A stretch of DNA of 50,989 nucleotides from positions 1-50,989 of the forward strand of contig CASFJV010000032.1 of assembly GCA_949295125.1 (NCBI GenBank), in the 5' to 3' direction. The translations under genes and the position numbers were made by a program. Below, in pieces: positions 18,081 to 27,402 of this stretch (positions within the stretch are counted from its first letter, which is position 1; every line of letters begins with the position of its first letter). Under the pieces are notes generated by a model. The model did not search any database. It was not told the origin of the DNA and saw nothing but the letters and a program-made list of their open reading frames with translations. Source of the DNA: an uncultured Spirochaetales bacterium (lineage in GTDB: Bacteria > Spirochaetota > Spirochaetia > Sphaerochaetales > Sphaerochaetaceae).

Positions 18081-19023
18081 TTTGGTTCTTTCTTATGCTT
18101 TTTCAACGCTTGAGGATGAATACAGGATCCTTGGCGCTAATGACAGCAATCTGCCATATATCGAGCTCCTGCTTGGGACTGAGCTGGTCCTGAAGGGAAA
18201 CATCGTATCGGCACTTTCGGATGCAGAGTTTTTCTATCCGCTGATGAAGAAACTTGAAAAGGATGCGAAAGTGAAGGGAATGCTTTCTGAACCTGATATC
18301 CTGATGGCCTATGATGACATCAGGCAGTCAATGCCTGAAAAGGATATGGCAATCTCTGTGATGCAGAAGACAGTCTGGCCCAAGAGCCGTGCCCAGAAGG
18401 AATGTATCGAGAAGCTTAACAGCTCTGAGGTTGTGATTTCATATGGGCCTGCAGGAACCGGTAAGACTTTCATTGCCATTGCATATGCCCTTTCTCTTGT
18501 CCTTACGGGACAGAAGAAGAAAATTGTCCTTACAAGGCCTGTTGTAGAAGCAGGGGAATCCCTTGGCTATCTCCCAGGGGACCTGATGGCAAAACTCTCC
18601 CCTTATCTCAGGCCACTTTACGATGCTATGGAATTCTTCATCCCGCCACTCCAGATAAAGAGGATGGAGGAAGCTGGAGAAATTGAGATAAGCCCCCTTG
18701 CATACATGAGGGGACGCAGCATTAGGGACAGCATCCTGATACTTGATGAGGCACAGAATGCCACAAGGTCCCAGATCAAGATGTTCCTGACGAGGCTGGG
18801 GGAGGGAAGCAAGGCGATTGTCACTGGAGATCCAAGCCAGATAGATCTCGAAGATACCTCTAGGTCAGGACTTCTTGATGCCGCAAAAAAACTTTCTGGA
18901 ATAAAAGCGCTTGGCATAGTAGAATTTACAAGTAAGGATGCCCAGAGGAGCAGGATAGTGCGCGATATCCTGAGGGCATATGAGAAGGAGGAGGATAAGG
19001 ATAATGAAAGCTCAGGGCTATAA
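18055..19023 (+). CDS. phoH: PhoH-family ATPase
   Basis: 322 aa from ATG 18055. N-terminal small domain (about 1-90), then the PhoH ATPase core with Walker A GPAGTGKTF from residue 131 and Walker B SILILDEAQN, then the conserved TGDPSQIDL. PhoH proteins are thought to act in RNA metabolism, often with YbeY, which is encoded two genes on. Two starts are plausible: ATG 18055 preceded by AGGAG, and TTG 18082 (in frame) just after the lptD stop with GGAGG 11 bases upstream. The overlap with lptD is 26 bases with the first choice. It overlaps the next gene by 20 bases. Confidence 0.92.
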   Translation: MEILGGITDLVLSYAFSTLEDEYRILGANDSNLPYIELLLGTELVLKGNIVSALSDAEFFYPLMKKLEKDAKVKGMLSEPDILMAYDDIRQSMPEKDMAISVMQKTVWPKSRAQKECIEKLNSSEVVISYGPAGTGKTFIAIAYALSLVLTGQKKKIVLTRPVVEAGESLGYLPGDLMAKLSPYLRPLYDAMEFFIPPLQIKRMEEAGEIEISPLAYMRGRSIRDSILILDEAQNATRSQIKMFLTRLGEGSKAIVTGDPSQIDLEDTSRSGLLDAAKKLSGIKALGIVEFTSKDAQRSRIVRDILRAYEKEEDKDNESSGL

Positions 19024-21205
19024 GGACTTATGGCAGGCATTCTCAAACAGCCAGAAGACTGCATTCCTGATCCTTTTCTTTTTATGCATAATTGCTGGCA
19101 TACTGATTCCTGTTTTCCTCCCATCTTCCTCCATGAGGCAGATTGAGCTCAGCCGGACATATCTTCCTGGAGAGCTCAGCGATGAGGATGTCTATTCTCC
19201 TGAGTCAGTAAGCTTTATTGATGAAGTGGCAACCGATCTTGCCAGATCCGAAGCCCGTGAGTCTGTCTATCCCTACTATTCATTCAGCGTAATAGACTCG
19301 ATCTCCAATATTAATACAGTAAGGCGGTACTGCGATGCCTTGAGGGAATCAGATGACGGGAAAGCCTACCAGGTACTCAGGGATGCCGGAATCTATGACC
19401 ACGAGAGTGTCACGTTTGACTTTATGGAGCTTGGCAAGGATGTAAGGAATGTAGCGCTCAGCATACTCTCTGAAGTCATGGAGGCGCTGATCAGAAACGG
19501 CCTTTTCTCGGTAGATGATCTTCTTGAGTCGGAGAAGGAAGGCTACAGCATGATATCCTACGAGAGCCTGGATGAGGACTATAATATCGCAGTCAGGGAA
19601 ATCAGCATTGAGAATGCCCTGACATATGATGATGTATATGAATATGCAATCAACTACGGCTTTGATAACTACAGGAACGCAGGAGACGATGCCGTTATCC
19701 TGATAGCAAGAGCTGCAAAGCTCCTGATAAAGGAAAATGTTAAATATGATGCTCTTACCACTTCTAACTTAAGGGATGAGGCATCAAACTCAACAGTTCC
19801 AGTTGCCATAAGGCTTAATGAAGGGGATCTGATAATCGCAAAGGATACGATCATCACTGAGCAGCAGCTCAGGATCATCGATCAGATAAACAGCCTCAGG
19901 ATAACTTTCTCTCCGTTTACGCTGATTGCAAATTTCATATTCCTTTTCATTATCCTTCTTGGTGGAGTCTACTATTTTGCAACCACAATACAGTACAGGT
20001 ACAGGGTGCCTCTCTATACTGTAATGCTTCTTTCTGGCATGCTCATAATACTTGCCTCAAGCTACCTTGTAATGAGGTACCTGCTTACAAACCACCAGAG
20101 GATACAGGTGGATCCGCTTCTGCCGTTCTTCATCCTTCCAGTCCTCTTTACATGCATCACCAACAAAAGGAGGATCGGGTTTTCCGTCGGCGTAATTACA
20201 GCTGGCTTTTCCATGCTCTTTCCGACATCCAACAAGTATACTTTCTTCCTTTTCCTGATCGTCACAATTTCTTCAGTTCTTTTTGTCAGGAAGGGTACGA
20301 ACCGCCTGGATGTGATTTATGAGGCATTGTACTCAGCACTTATTTCAGCATTTGCCATGGCAGTCTTCTCTCTTATCAATGGCTACAGCTACGATATCCT
20401 TGCCCATAACATACTCTTCATGGCGCTCAATGTGATCTTCACATTCATCTTTGTATCTGTTGCACTTCCCCTTCTTGAGAAGTTCTTCAACCTTCCGACG
20501 CAGTTCAGGCTTCATGAGCTCTCCTATACCGATACTCCGACACTCAACAGGCTCAGCCAGGTTGCCCAGGGCACGTTCAACCATGTAAGGAACGTTTCAG
20601 ACATGAGCTATGCTGCTGCCAAGGAAATTGGAGCTGATGCAGAGCTTACCAGGGTGGGAGCACTTTATCATGATATCGGCAAGGCAGAGCATCCTGAATA
20701 TTTCATTGAAAACCAGGGAGGAAAGGCCAATGCCCATGATGAGCTTAAGAACAACCTCTCTGCCGCAATAATCAAAAGCCATGTCAAGCTTGGAGTTGAG
20801 AAGGGCAGGGAGATAGGGCTGCCCCAGGAAGTGCTTGATATAATATCGCAGCACCATGGAAATGACATCATTATGTACTTCTATAATGAGGCGAAGAAAA
20901 ACAGCCCGGATGCGGGAAGGTCCGTCAGGGAGGAGGATTTCAGGTACAACGGGGATATTCCCCAGACTCCGGAAAGTGCGATTGTAATGCTTGCCGACTG
21001 TGTTGAGGCTGCCAGCAGGACACTCAAGAATCCAAACACCCAGAAATATGACAGGCTGATAATGAACATCATCATCAGCAAGATAAACCATGGCCAGATG
21101 GCAGAGAGCAAGCTGACGCTCACTGACCTTATGAAGATAAAGGATACTTTCATCAGGTCTCTTGTAGGAAGGGACCATCAGAGAATTGAATACGATAAGG
21201 AGTGA
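19004..21205 (+). CDS. pgpH: 7TM-HD phosphohydrolase (PgpH type, probable c-di-AMP phosphodiesterase)
   Basis: 733 aa. One N-terminal membrane helix (residues about 18-40), an extracytoplasmic 7TMR-HDED domain to about 290, seven membrane helices (about 295-500), and a C-terminal HD domain with the His-Asp pair in LYHDIGK at 556-557 and a further SQHHGND. Members with this plan (Listeria PgpH) hydrolyse cyclic di-AMP; the activity here is inferred. ATG 19004 has the strong site AAGGAGGAGGA upstream. The cluster phoH-pgpH-ybeY is widely conserved and the three genes overlap or abut. No diadenylate cyclase gene is in the window. Confidence 0.9.
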   Translation: MKAQGYKDLWQAFSNSQKTAFLILFFLCIIAGILIPVFLPSSSMRQIELSRTYLPGELSDEDVYSPESVSFIDEVATDLARSEARESVYPYYSFSVIDSISNINTVRRYCDALRESDDGKAYQVLRDAGIYDHESVTFDFMELGKDVRNVALSILSEVMEALIRNGLFSVDDLLESEKEGYSMISYESLDEDYNIAVREISIENALTYDDVYEYAINYGFDNYRNAGDDAVILIARAAKLLIKENVKYDALTTSNLRDEASNSTVPVAIRLNEGDLIIAKDTIITEQQLRIIDQINSLRITFSPFTLIANFIFLFIILLGGVYYFATTIQYRYRVPLYTVMLLSGMLIILASSYLVMRYLLTNHQRIQVDPLLPFFILPVLFTCITNKRRIGFSVGVITAGFSMLFPTSNKYTFFLFLIVTISSVLFVRKGTNRLDVIYEALYSALISAFAMAVFSLINGYSYDILAHNILFMALNVIFTFIFVSVALPLLEKFFNLPTQFRLHELSYTDTPTLNRLSQVAQGTFNHVRNVSDMSYAAAKEIGADAELTRVGALYHDIGKAEHPEYFIENQGGKANAHDELKNNLSAAIIKSHVKLGVEKGREIGLPQEVLDIISQHHGNDIIMYFYNEAKKNSPDAGRSVREEDFRYNGDIPQTPESAIVMLADCVEAASRTLKNPNTQKYDRLIMNIIISKINHGQMAESKLTLTDLMKIKDTFIRSLVGRDHQRIEYDKE

Positions 21206-21206
21206 T

Positions 21207-21647
21207 ATGTTCGAAATAAGCATCAGCGATAGTGAGAGAGGGAGAGTGAATGTTGAAGAGCTTGAAAAAGATATTGGGAAGTTCCTTTCCATACTCTCAT
21301 TCAATGAAAGTTTTTCCCTGAATTTCATCAGTGATGATGAGATAAGGGAACTCAATAAGGAGTACAGGAATAAGGATGAAGCTACAGATGTCCTTACCTT
21401 CCGCCTGGATGATGATGACAGTTTTCCAAATCCGGAAGGGGAGGAAAAAGATGCAGGAGACATCTTCATCAGCATTGACAGCGTCATGCGCAATGCCGGG
21501 CAGTTCAATGTTGATCCATCTGAGGAGCTCAGGCGTGTTACACTCCATGGATTGCTCCATCTGATGGGCTATGACCATGCTACAAATGATTTTGCTTCAG
21601 AAAAAATGCTCATCAGGCAGGAGGAAATCCTCAAATCCCTCTGCTAG
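21207..21647 (+). CDS. ybeY: Endoribonuclease YbeY
   Basis: Metal-dependent RNase for 16S rRNA 3'-end maturation and ribosome quality control, 146 aa. The zinc motif appears as TLHGLLHLMGYDH (three His), preceded by the conserved NKEYRNKDEATDVLTF. ATG 21207 has AAGGAG 5 bases upstream and lies one base after the pgpH stop. A start 21 bases further upstream, inside pgpH, gives an atypical extension. This is the end of the overlapping operon that begins at 10895. Confidence 0.95.
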   Translation: MFEISISDSERGRVNVEELEKDIGKFLSILSFNESFSLNFISDDEIRELNKEYRNKDEATDVLTFRLDDDDSFPNPEGEEKDAGDIFISIDSVMRNAGQFNVDPSEELRRVTLHGLLHLMGYDHATNDFASEKMLIRQEEILKSLC

Positions 21648-21670
21648 TTAGCTCTTCAAGGAGAAAAAAC

Positions 21671-22770
<1,100 letters not shown>

Positions 22771-22810
22771 TTTTACCTCGACTTTCTGATCCGGCTACGT
22801 CTGGATAAGG

Positions 22811-22836
22811 GCCTGCCGCTATTGGCAGGCTTTATT
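22811..22836 (+). terminator. Hairpin between gap and pgk (terminator or mRNA-processing site)
   Basis: GCCTGCC (22811-22817) pairs perfectly with GGCAGGC (22824-22830) around a 6-base loop, followed by TTTATTT. The T-run is short, so partial read-through into pgk, 28 bases on, is likely. No separate pgk promoter is obvious. Confidence 0.7.
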
Positions 22837-22857
22837 TGTAATAGGAGAGAATAAACT

Positions 22858-24036
22858 ATGACACTGAATACAATTAAAGATGCTGATCTAAAAGGTAAAA
22901 GAGTCTTGATCAGGGTTGATTTCAACGTACCTCTGAAGGAAGGTAAGGTAACAGATGCAACAAGGATCAAAGCTGCACTTCCTACAGTCAAGTACATTCT
23001 TGACCAGGGTGCATCCCTGGTTGTCATGTCACACTTTGGAAGGCCAAAGGGACAGAAGAATCCGGATTTCTCAATGGCACCAATTGCCAAGGAATTCGAA
23101 GCACTTCTCGGAAGGCCTGTAAAGCTTGCTCCGGATGTAATCGGAGATGAGGTTGAAAAAGAAGTGAAGGCATTAAAGCCGGGTGAGGTCCTCCTTCTTG
23201 AGAACGTCAGGTTCTACAAAGAGGAAGAGGCAAATGATCCTGAGTTTGCAAAGACACTTGCAAGCTATGGAGACCTTTACTGCAATGATGCATTTGGAAC
23301 AGCTCACAGGGCTCATGCATCTACAGAGGGAGTTTCACACTATCTTCCATCCTATGCTGGATTCCTCATTGAGAAGGAAGTCAAATTCATGGCTCCGCTT
23401 CTTGAGAATCCGGATAAGCCATTTGTTGCTGTTATCGGAGGCTCAAAGGTTTCTAGCAAGATCACAGTTCTTGAGTCACTTGTAAAGACATGTGATACAG
23501 TTGTTATCGGTGGTGGAATGGCTTACACATTCCTCAAGGTTGAAGGACACGAGATTGGAAAGAGCCTCTTTGAGCCAGATTACCAGGAGACAGCAAAGGC
23601 CTTCCTCGATAAGGCAAAGGAGAAGGGTGTAAAGGTTATTCTTCCTGTTGACCATGTATGCGCTCAGGAGTTCAGCGAGACAGCAGAACCTGTTGCTGTT
23701 GATTCTGTGGATATTCCAGAAAATCTCATGGGAATGGATATCGGACCAAAGACAGTTGCCATGATCGTTGACGAGATCAAGAAGGCAAAGAGCGTTGTCT
23801 GGAACGGACCACTGGGTGTATTCGAGTTTGAGGCATTCAGCAAGGGAACAGGAGAGGTTGCAAAGGCTCTTGCAGAGAGCGATGCAATATCTGTAGTTGG
23901 CGGTGGTGACAGCGTTGCTGCAATCAACAAGTTCGGTCTTGCAGATAAGATCAGCCATGTTTCAACTGGCGGTGGCGCATCACTTGAATTCCTTGAGGGA
24001 AAGACACTTCCTGGAATCAAGGCTCTGGAGAAATAA
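22858..24036 (+). CDS. pgk: Phosphoglycerate kinase
   Basis: Glycolytic kinase making ATP from 1,3-bisphosphoglycerate, 392 aa, two-domain Rossmann-like hinge enzyme. N-terminal signature [15 protein letters not shown] with the substrate-binding Arg, then [22 protein letters not shown] and the C-terminal nucleotide site [11 protein letters not shown]. Start ATG 22858 has TAGGAGAG upstream. Its stop lies one base before tpiA, so the two are translationally coupled. Codon bias is similar to gap but weaker. Confidence 0.98.
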   Translation: MTLNTIKDADLKGKRVLIRVDFNVPLKEGKVTDATRIKAALPTVKYILDQGASLVVMSHFGRPKGQKNPDFSMAPIAKEFEALLGRPVKLAPDVIGDEVEKEVKALKPGEVLLLENVRFYKEEEANDPEFAKTLASYGDLYCNDAFGTAHRAHASTEGVSHYLPSYAGFLIEKEVKFMAPLLENPDKPFVAVIGGSKVSSKITVLESLVKTCDTVVIGGGMAYTFLKVEGHEIGKSLFEPDYQETAKAFLDKAKEKGVKVILPVDHVCAQEFSETAEPVAVDSVDIPENLMGMDIGPKTVAMIVDEIKKAKSVVWNGPLGVFEFEAFSKGTGEVAKALAESDAISVVGGGDSVAAINKFGLADKISHVSTGGGASLEFLEGKTLPGIKALEK

Positions 24037-24037
24037 G

Positions 24038-24796
24038 ATGAGAAAGCCTTATATCGCAGGAAACTGGAAAATGAATATGAGTCCAAGTGAGGGAAGGGCA
24101 TATGCTTCTTCCCTGCTTGAGGCAGTAAAAGATGCAAAAGCAGATGTCAAGATGATGGTTGCACCTCCATTTGTGACCATTCCTGCTGTAATGGATGTAC
24201 TGAAGGACAGTCCTATAATCGTGGCTGCACAGAATATGGCAGATCATGACAAGGGTGCGTATACTGGAGAGGTTTCCCCGCTTTTCCTCATTGATCTCGG
24301 AGTGAAGACAGTAATTCTTGGCCACAGCGAGAGAAGGCAGTACTATGGAGAGACAAATGAGAGCATAAACAGGAAAATCCTTCTTGCCTTGTCCCATAAT
24401 ATGGAAGTTGTCTACTGTGTAGGTGAGACACTTGAAGAGAGGGAAGCTGGCAAGCTTGAGGAAATTCTTAAGGCACAGCTTGAAGTTGGACTAAAAGATG
24501 TCAAGGCAGAGGAAATGGGCAGTGTTGTAATTGCTTATGAACCTGTCTGGGCCATCGGAACAGGCAAGACTGCAACACCTGAGGATGCAGACAGCGCACA
24601 TGCATTTATCAGGAAGACTGTTGAATCTTTATACTCCAAAGATATTGCAGAAAAACTCATTATACAGTATGGTGGTTCTGTTAAAGCAAATAACGTCAAG
24701 GCATTGATGGCTAAGGAAAATATTGACGGCGCTTTAGTAGGCGGAGCAAGCCTCAGCGTTGATGATTTCCTCCCAATCCTTACTTTTGACAAATAA
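24038..24796 (+). CDS. tpiA: Triosephosphate isomerase
   Basis: 252 aa TIM barrel that interconverts DHAP and glyceraldehyde-3-phosphate. N-terminal YIAGNWKMN (substrate Asn and Lys), catalytic His in ILGHSERRQYYGE, catalytic Glu168 in AYEPVWAIGTGKTA followed by the mobile loop, and the phosphate-binding YGGSVKANN and LVGGASL. ATG 24038 is chosen because a longer in-frame extension would run back through the end of pgk. It is 17 bases upstream of secG. Confidence 0.98.
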   Translation: MRKPYIAGNWKMNMSPSEGRAYASSLLEAVKDAKADVKMMVAPPFVTIPAVMDVLKDSPIIVAAQNMADHDKGAYTGEVSPLFLIDLGVKTVILGHSERRQYYGETNESINRKILLALSHNMEVVYCVGETLEEREAGKLEEILKAQLEVGLKDVKAEEMGSVVIAYEPVWAIGTGKTATPEDADSAHAFIRKTVESLYSKDIAEKLIIQYGGSVKANNVKALMAKENIDGALVGGASLSVDDFLPILTFDK

Positions 24797-24813
24797 AAAA
24801 GCGGAGTAGTGTA

Positions 24814-25155
24814 ATGGGTGTTTTAAGTATTATCCTATTGGTTGTTTTCATTATTGTATCCCTGCTTCTGATTTTCATGGTTGCAATCCAGAATGAAAAC
24901 AGCACAGGTCTTGGTGGTATCTTCGGAGGAAACAGTGAGAGTGCATTTGGAGCATCTTCTCCAGAGTTCCTTACAAAAGCAACCACTATATTGGCTGTAG
25001 CTTTCATGGTTCTTGCCCTGCTTGTAGCATTATGCAACAAGCCTTCAAGCGACAATGTTGTTGCTTATGGACAGGAGCAGGCTCAGACTGCAGCTGGAAC
25101 AACTTGGCTCGAGAGCGATACTGTAAATACAGATACCGTAGAGAGCGCAAATTAA
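24814..25155 (+). CDS. secG: Preprotein translocase subunit SecG
   Basis: Small component of the SecYEG channel, 113 aa, two membrane helices: residues about 3-27 and 47-70. Between them lies a Gly/Ser/Asn-rich cytoplasmic loop (QNENSTGLGGIFGGNSESAFGA), which is the SecG signature. The C-terminal tail of about 40 residues is hydrophilic, acidic and longer than usual. Location after tpiA is a common bacterial arrangement. The operon ends with a clear terminator. Confidence 0.92.
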   Translation: MGVLSIILLVVFIIVSLLLIFMVAIQNENSTGLGGIFGGNSESAFGASSPEFLTKATTILAVAFMVLALLVALCNKPSSDNVVAYGQEQAQTAAGTTWLESDTVNTDTVESAN

Positions 25156-25165
25156 GTTCCCTTTG

Positions 25166-25210
25166 ATAAGCCGACCTTGATTATACCTCTTGGCCGGCTT
25201 ATATTTTTCT
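25166..25210 (+). terminator. Rho-independent terminator after secG
   Basis: ATAAGCCGACC (25166-25176) pairs with GGCCGGCTTAT (25192-25202) with one mismatch; the 15-base loop is followed by TATTTTTCT. It ends only about 17 bases before the start of the next gene. Confidence 0.85.
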
Positions 25211-25226
25211 CTAAGGAGATAGAAAA

Positions 25227-25646
25227 TTGAATACCGCAATAATCTATGCAGGAAAGAGCAGGGAATCAGAAAAAGAGGAGAAAATCAGCAGAGCATTGGC
25301 AAAAGGTCTCGAAGGACAGGGTCATATGGTCAGGCTTTTGAATGCATATCTTGATACAGATGCACGCCTTTCATCATACGACTTCATTATTGTCGTGACT
25401 GAAGCTAATGGAATACTCAGTTCGAAAATTCCAGATCAGGTCAGAAAATATCTGCGTGAAGTGCCAGGGGCAGGCGGAAAACGATGCATTGCAGTAATAA
25501 CAGCAGGCATTAGGAGCAATGCTGCACTTCAGAATCTGATGAAAATAATGGAGTCGGAAGGAATGTTCCTGACACTCAGTGAAGTGATCACAAAGGAAAG
25601 TGATGCAGAGCTCAGGGGAAAGCATTTCCGTCTGGAAAGGAGGTAG
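25227..25646 (+). CDS. Flavodoxin-like protein, function unknown
   Basis: 139 aa with the alternating strand-helix pattern of flavodoxin-like folds: AIIYAGKSRESEKEEKISRALAKGL, then HMVRLLNAYL, YDFIIVVTEANGILSSKIPDQVRKYL, and RCIAVITAGIRS. The first loop is not a clear FMN phosphate loop (AGKSRESEKE instead of the S/T-x-T-G-N-T type), so flavin binding is uncertain. Start is TTG 25227 with AAGGAG 11 bases upstream. It abuts the peptidyl-prolyl isomerase gene 3 bases downstream. A role as electron carrier is possible but not shown. Confidence 0.6.
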   Translation: MNTAIIYAGKSRESEKEEKISRALAKGLEGQGHMVRLLNAYLDTDARLSSYDFIIVVTEANGILSSKIPDQVRKYLREVPGAGGKRCIAVITAGIRSNAALQNLMKIMESEGMFLTLSEVITKESDAELRGKHFRLERR

Positions 25647-25649
25647 CAT

Positions 25650-26699
25650 ATGAAATTCAGGAAGTTAATAGTATCTTTTGTAATATCTATAATCACGCTG
25701 TCAGCATTCGCAGCTCCTCTTGGAGGAGGCAGCACTCTTGTTGGAGCACCTGCTGCAACTGTCAACCTCATAAGGAACAGGGCAATCACGCAGAATGAAC
25801 TTGATGCAAGAGTTAAGGAATACCAGGATGCTGGTGCAAACGTAACAGAAGAGCAGGTTCTTGATATCATGATCAATGATGAGGTCTTCCTGCAGGGTGC
25901 TGAGCGTGATGGAATAGAGATTACTGACCAGATGCTTGACCAGGCAATGGCACAGCAGAGGGCAAGCATTGAGCAGCAGGTTGGACAGAGCCTTACTGAT
26001 GAGCAGTATGAGCAGATTGTGCTTAGCCAGACAGGAATGAGCTATTCTGACTATAGGGAAAGTGCTAGGGAGCAGCTTCTTGTAAACCAGTACCTCCTTC
26101 AGCAGAAGGGTGATGAGATACAGAACAGCCTCAATTCCCTTCAGATAAGCGACAGCGAAATCGATACTTTCTACAGGAGGAACAGGCAGAGCTTCTACAG
26201 CCCTGAGAATGTGAGGCTCGCACATATCTTCATTCCTCTAAGCGATAATGCAGATGAGAATGAGGCAAATGCCGCACTTCTTATAGATGTTGCTGAGCAG
26301 ATCAGGAATGGCTCACTTACATTTGAGGCTGCAGTTCAGCAGTACAGCCAGGATGAAAGCAAGAGCATCGGAGGGGATATCGGATGGCTCACACTTGATA
26401 ACCAAACTGCAAGAGCTGGGCTCGGGGATGCTTTTGTCGATACTGTTGTAGCTATGAATGCGGGTGAGATTTCTGGAATGCTTGAGTCAAATCTCGGTTA
26501 CCATATAGTGAAAGTAAGTGTCCATAATGACGGCAGGATCCTTGAGCTTGATGACAGGATCAGTCCGGAAGACACTATGACTGTCAGGGATTATATCAGG
26601 CAGGTTCTTGCACAGAATGAGGCAAACACTGTCATGGCAAATTCCCTGAATGACCTGATCTCAGAACTCAGGAGCCAGGCAAGGATCAGGATATACTAG
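25650..26699 (+). CDS. Periplasmic peptidyl-prolyl isomerase (SurA/PrsA-like parvulin)
   Basis: 349 aa with a signal peptide (IVSFVISIITLSAFAAP) and no lipobox Cys, so soluble periplasmic. Residues about 35-170 are a SurA-type helical chaperone domain (ITQNELDARVKEYQ; VLDIMINDEVFLQGAERDGI). A single parvulin domain covers about 185-290 (VRLAHIFIPLSD, FEAAVQQYSQDESKSIGGDIGWL, GMLESNLGYHIVKV). SurA-type proteins escort outer-membrane proteins to BamA, which is also encoded in this window. A strong AAAGGAGG site precedes ATG 25650. Its stop codon lies inside the left arm of the structured element that follows. Confidence 0.85.
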   Translation: MKFRKLIVSFVISIITLSAFAAPLGGGSTLVGAPAATVNLIRNRAITQNELDARVKEYQDAGANVTEEQVLDIMINDEVFLQGAERDGIEITDQMLDQAMAQQRASIEQQVGQSLTDEQYEQIVLSQTGMSYSDYRESAREQLLVNQYLLQQKGDEIQNSLNSLQISDSEIDTFYRRNRQSFYSPENVRLAHIFIPLSDNADENEANAALLIDVAEQIRNGSLTFEAAVQQYSQDESKSIGGDIGWLTLDNQTARAGLGDAFVDTVVAMNAGEISGMLESNLGYHIVKVSVHNDGRILELDDRISPEDTMTVRDYIRQVLAQNEANTVMANSLNDLISELRSQARIRIY

Positions 26700-26952
26700 C
26701 AATTTGCTGGGCAGGCTTAAGCTTTATTCCCTGCTGACAGCAGGGAAATGTGCCATGCTTTAATGACGAATGCTTGACTTTGCCGTTATGCCTGGCACTT
26801 TGAATAGAACTCCCAGAAAGCAAGCCGGCTGGCAATGGCATGCAGGGCCAATGACTCCTGCACGGAGGAGGCTAAAAGGGCAATATCCGTGCGCTTAGAG
26901 GGCAGAGGACTATTTTAGCTCTTGCCTTTTATTATTCTTGCAGCAAATTGCT
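26698..26952 (+). ncRNA. Unassigned structured intergenic element between the PPIase gene and nusB
   Basis: A 255-base region without a supported gene. Its ends pair perfectly over 12 bases: AGCAATTTGCTG (26698-26709) with CAGCAAATTGCT (26941-26952). Inside, GGCAGG (26710-26715) pairs with CTTGCC (26921-26926). Further helices: TTCCCTGCTG/CAGCAGGGAA (26727-26747), GTGCCA (26750-26755) with TGGCAC (26793-26798) extended by ATGACG/CGTTAT, TGCAGG/CCTGCA (26841-26862) and GCACGGA/TCCGTGC (26860-26892). The last two share three bases and cannot both form. GCTAAAA (26871-26877) could also pair with TTTTAGC. The helices are directly visible; whether this is an RNA gene, a nusB leader or a small non-autonomous mobile element is open. 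Confidence 0.5.
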
Positions 26953-26975
26953 GTAAGTATCCTAGTGGAGAAGTT

Positions 26976-27401
26976 ATGAATACAGGTAGAAGTTTAGCCC
27001 GTCAGATTGCAGTTCAGGCCTTATACAGCCTGGATTTCAATAATGAACTTGAAAGTGATGTTGACCTGAGCGTATTTCCTGGAATGACAGAAGAGGAGAT
27101 GGCGGATCTTGGTGAGGATGTCGTTCTTTTTGCCCGCTACCTAATCCAGGGGGTAAGGGAGAATCTGGAGCATCTTGACAAGCTGATTGCCACATACAGC
27201 ATCAACAGGCCTCTTGAGAAGATAGATTATGTTGACAGGAACATCCTCCGCATATCCTTCTTCCAGATTGAAAACCTAAAGGATACGCATCCGACTATCA
27301 TCATTGACCAGGCAGTAAAGCTCAGCCAGAGCCTCTCAAATGACGTTTCCTACCGTTTCATAAACGGAATACTTGATACGTTTGTAAAGGATTTCAACTG
27401 A
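26976..27401 (+). CDS. nusB: Transcription antitermination factor NusB
   Basis: 141 aa all-helical RNA-binding protein that joins NusE (S10) on boxA RNA for rRNA antitermination. Family pattern: N-terminal SLARQIAVQALYSLDF with the Arg-rich first helix, then INRPLEKIDYVDRNILRISFFQI and TIIIDQAVKLSQSLSNDVSYRFINGILD. ATG 26976 is chosen because GTGGAGAAG precedes it and it gives the usual N-terminus; an in-frame extension to 26922 would run into the structured element. It is followed by map after one base. Confidence 0.95.
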   Translation: MNTGRSLARQIAVQALYSLDFNNELESDVDLSVFPGMTEEEMADLGEDVVLFARYLIQGVRENLEHLDKLIATYSINRPLEKIDYVDRNILRISFFQIENLKDTHPTIIIDQAVKLSQSLSNDVSYRFINGILDTFVKDFN

Positions 27402-27402
27402 T

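Noticed and set aside
20597-21508. Minus-strand frame of about 300 codons across pgpH and ybeY
   Set aside because: It lies fully opposite genes with clear families (HD domain, YbeY) and has a low-complexity Ser/Leu composition typical of an antisense frame.
26698-26952. Identification of this element as RNase P RNA, SRP RNA or 6S RNA
   Set aside because: The conserved cores (GAGGAAAGTCC and ACAGAA of RNase P; GGAAGCAGCC-like SRP loop; the simple rod of 6S) are not seen. I therefore leave it unassigned.
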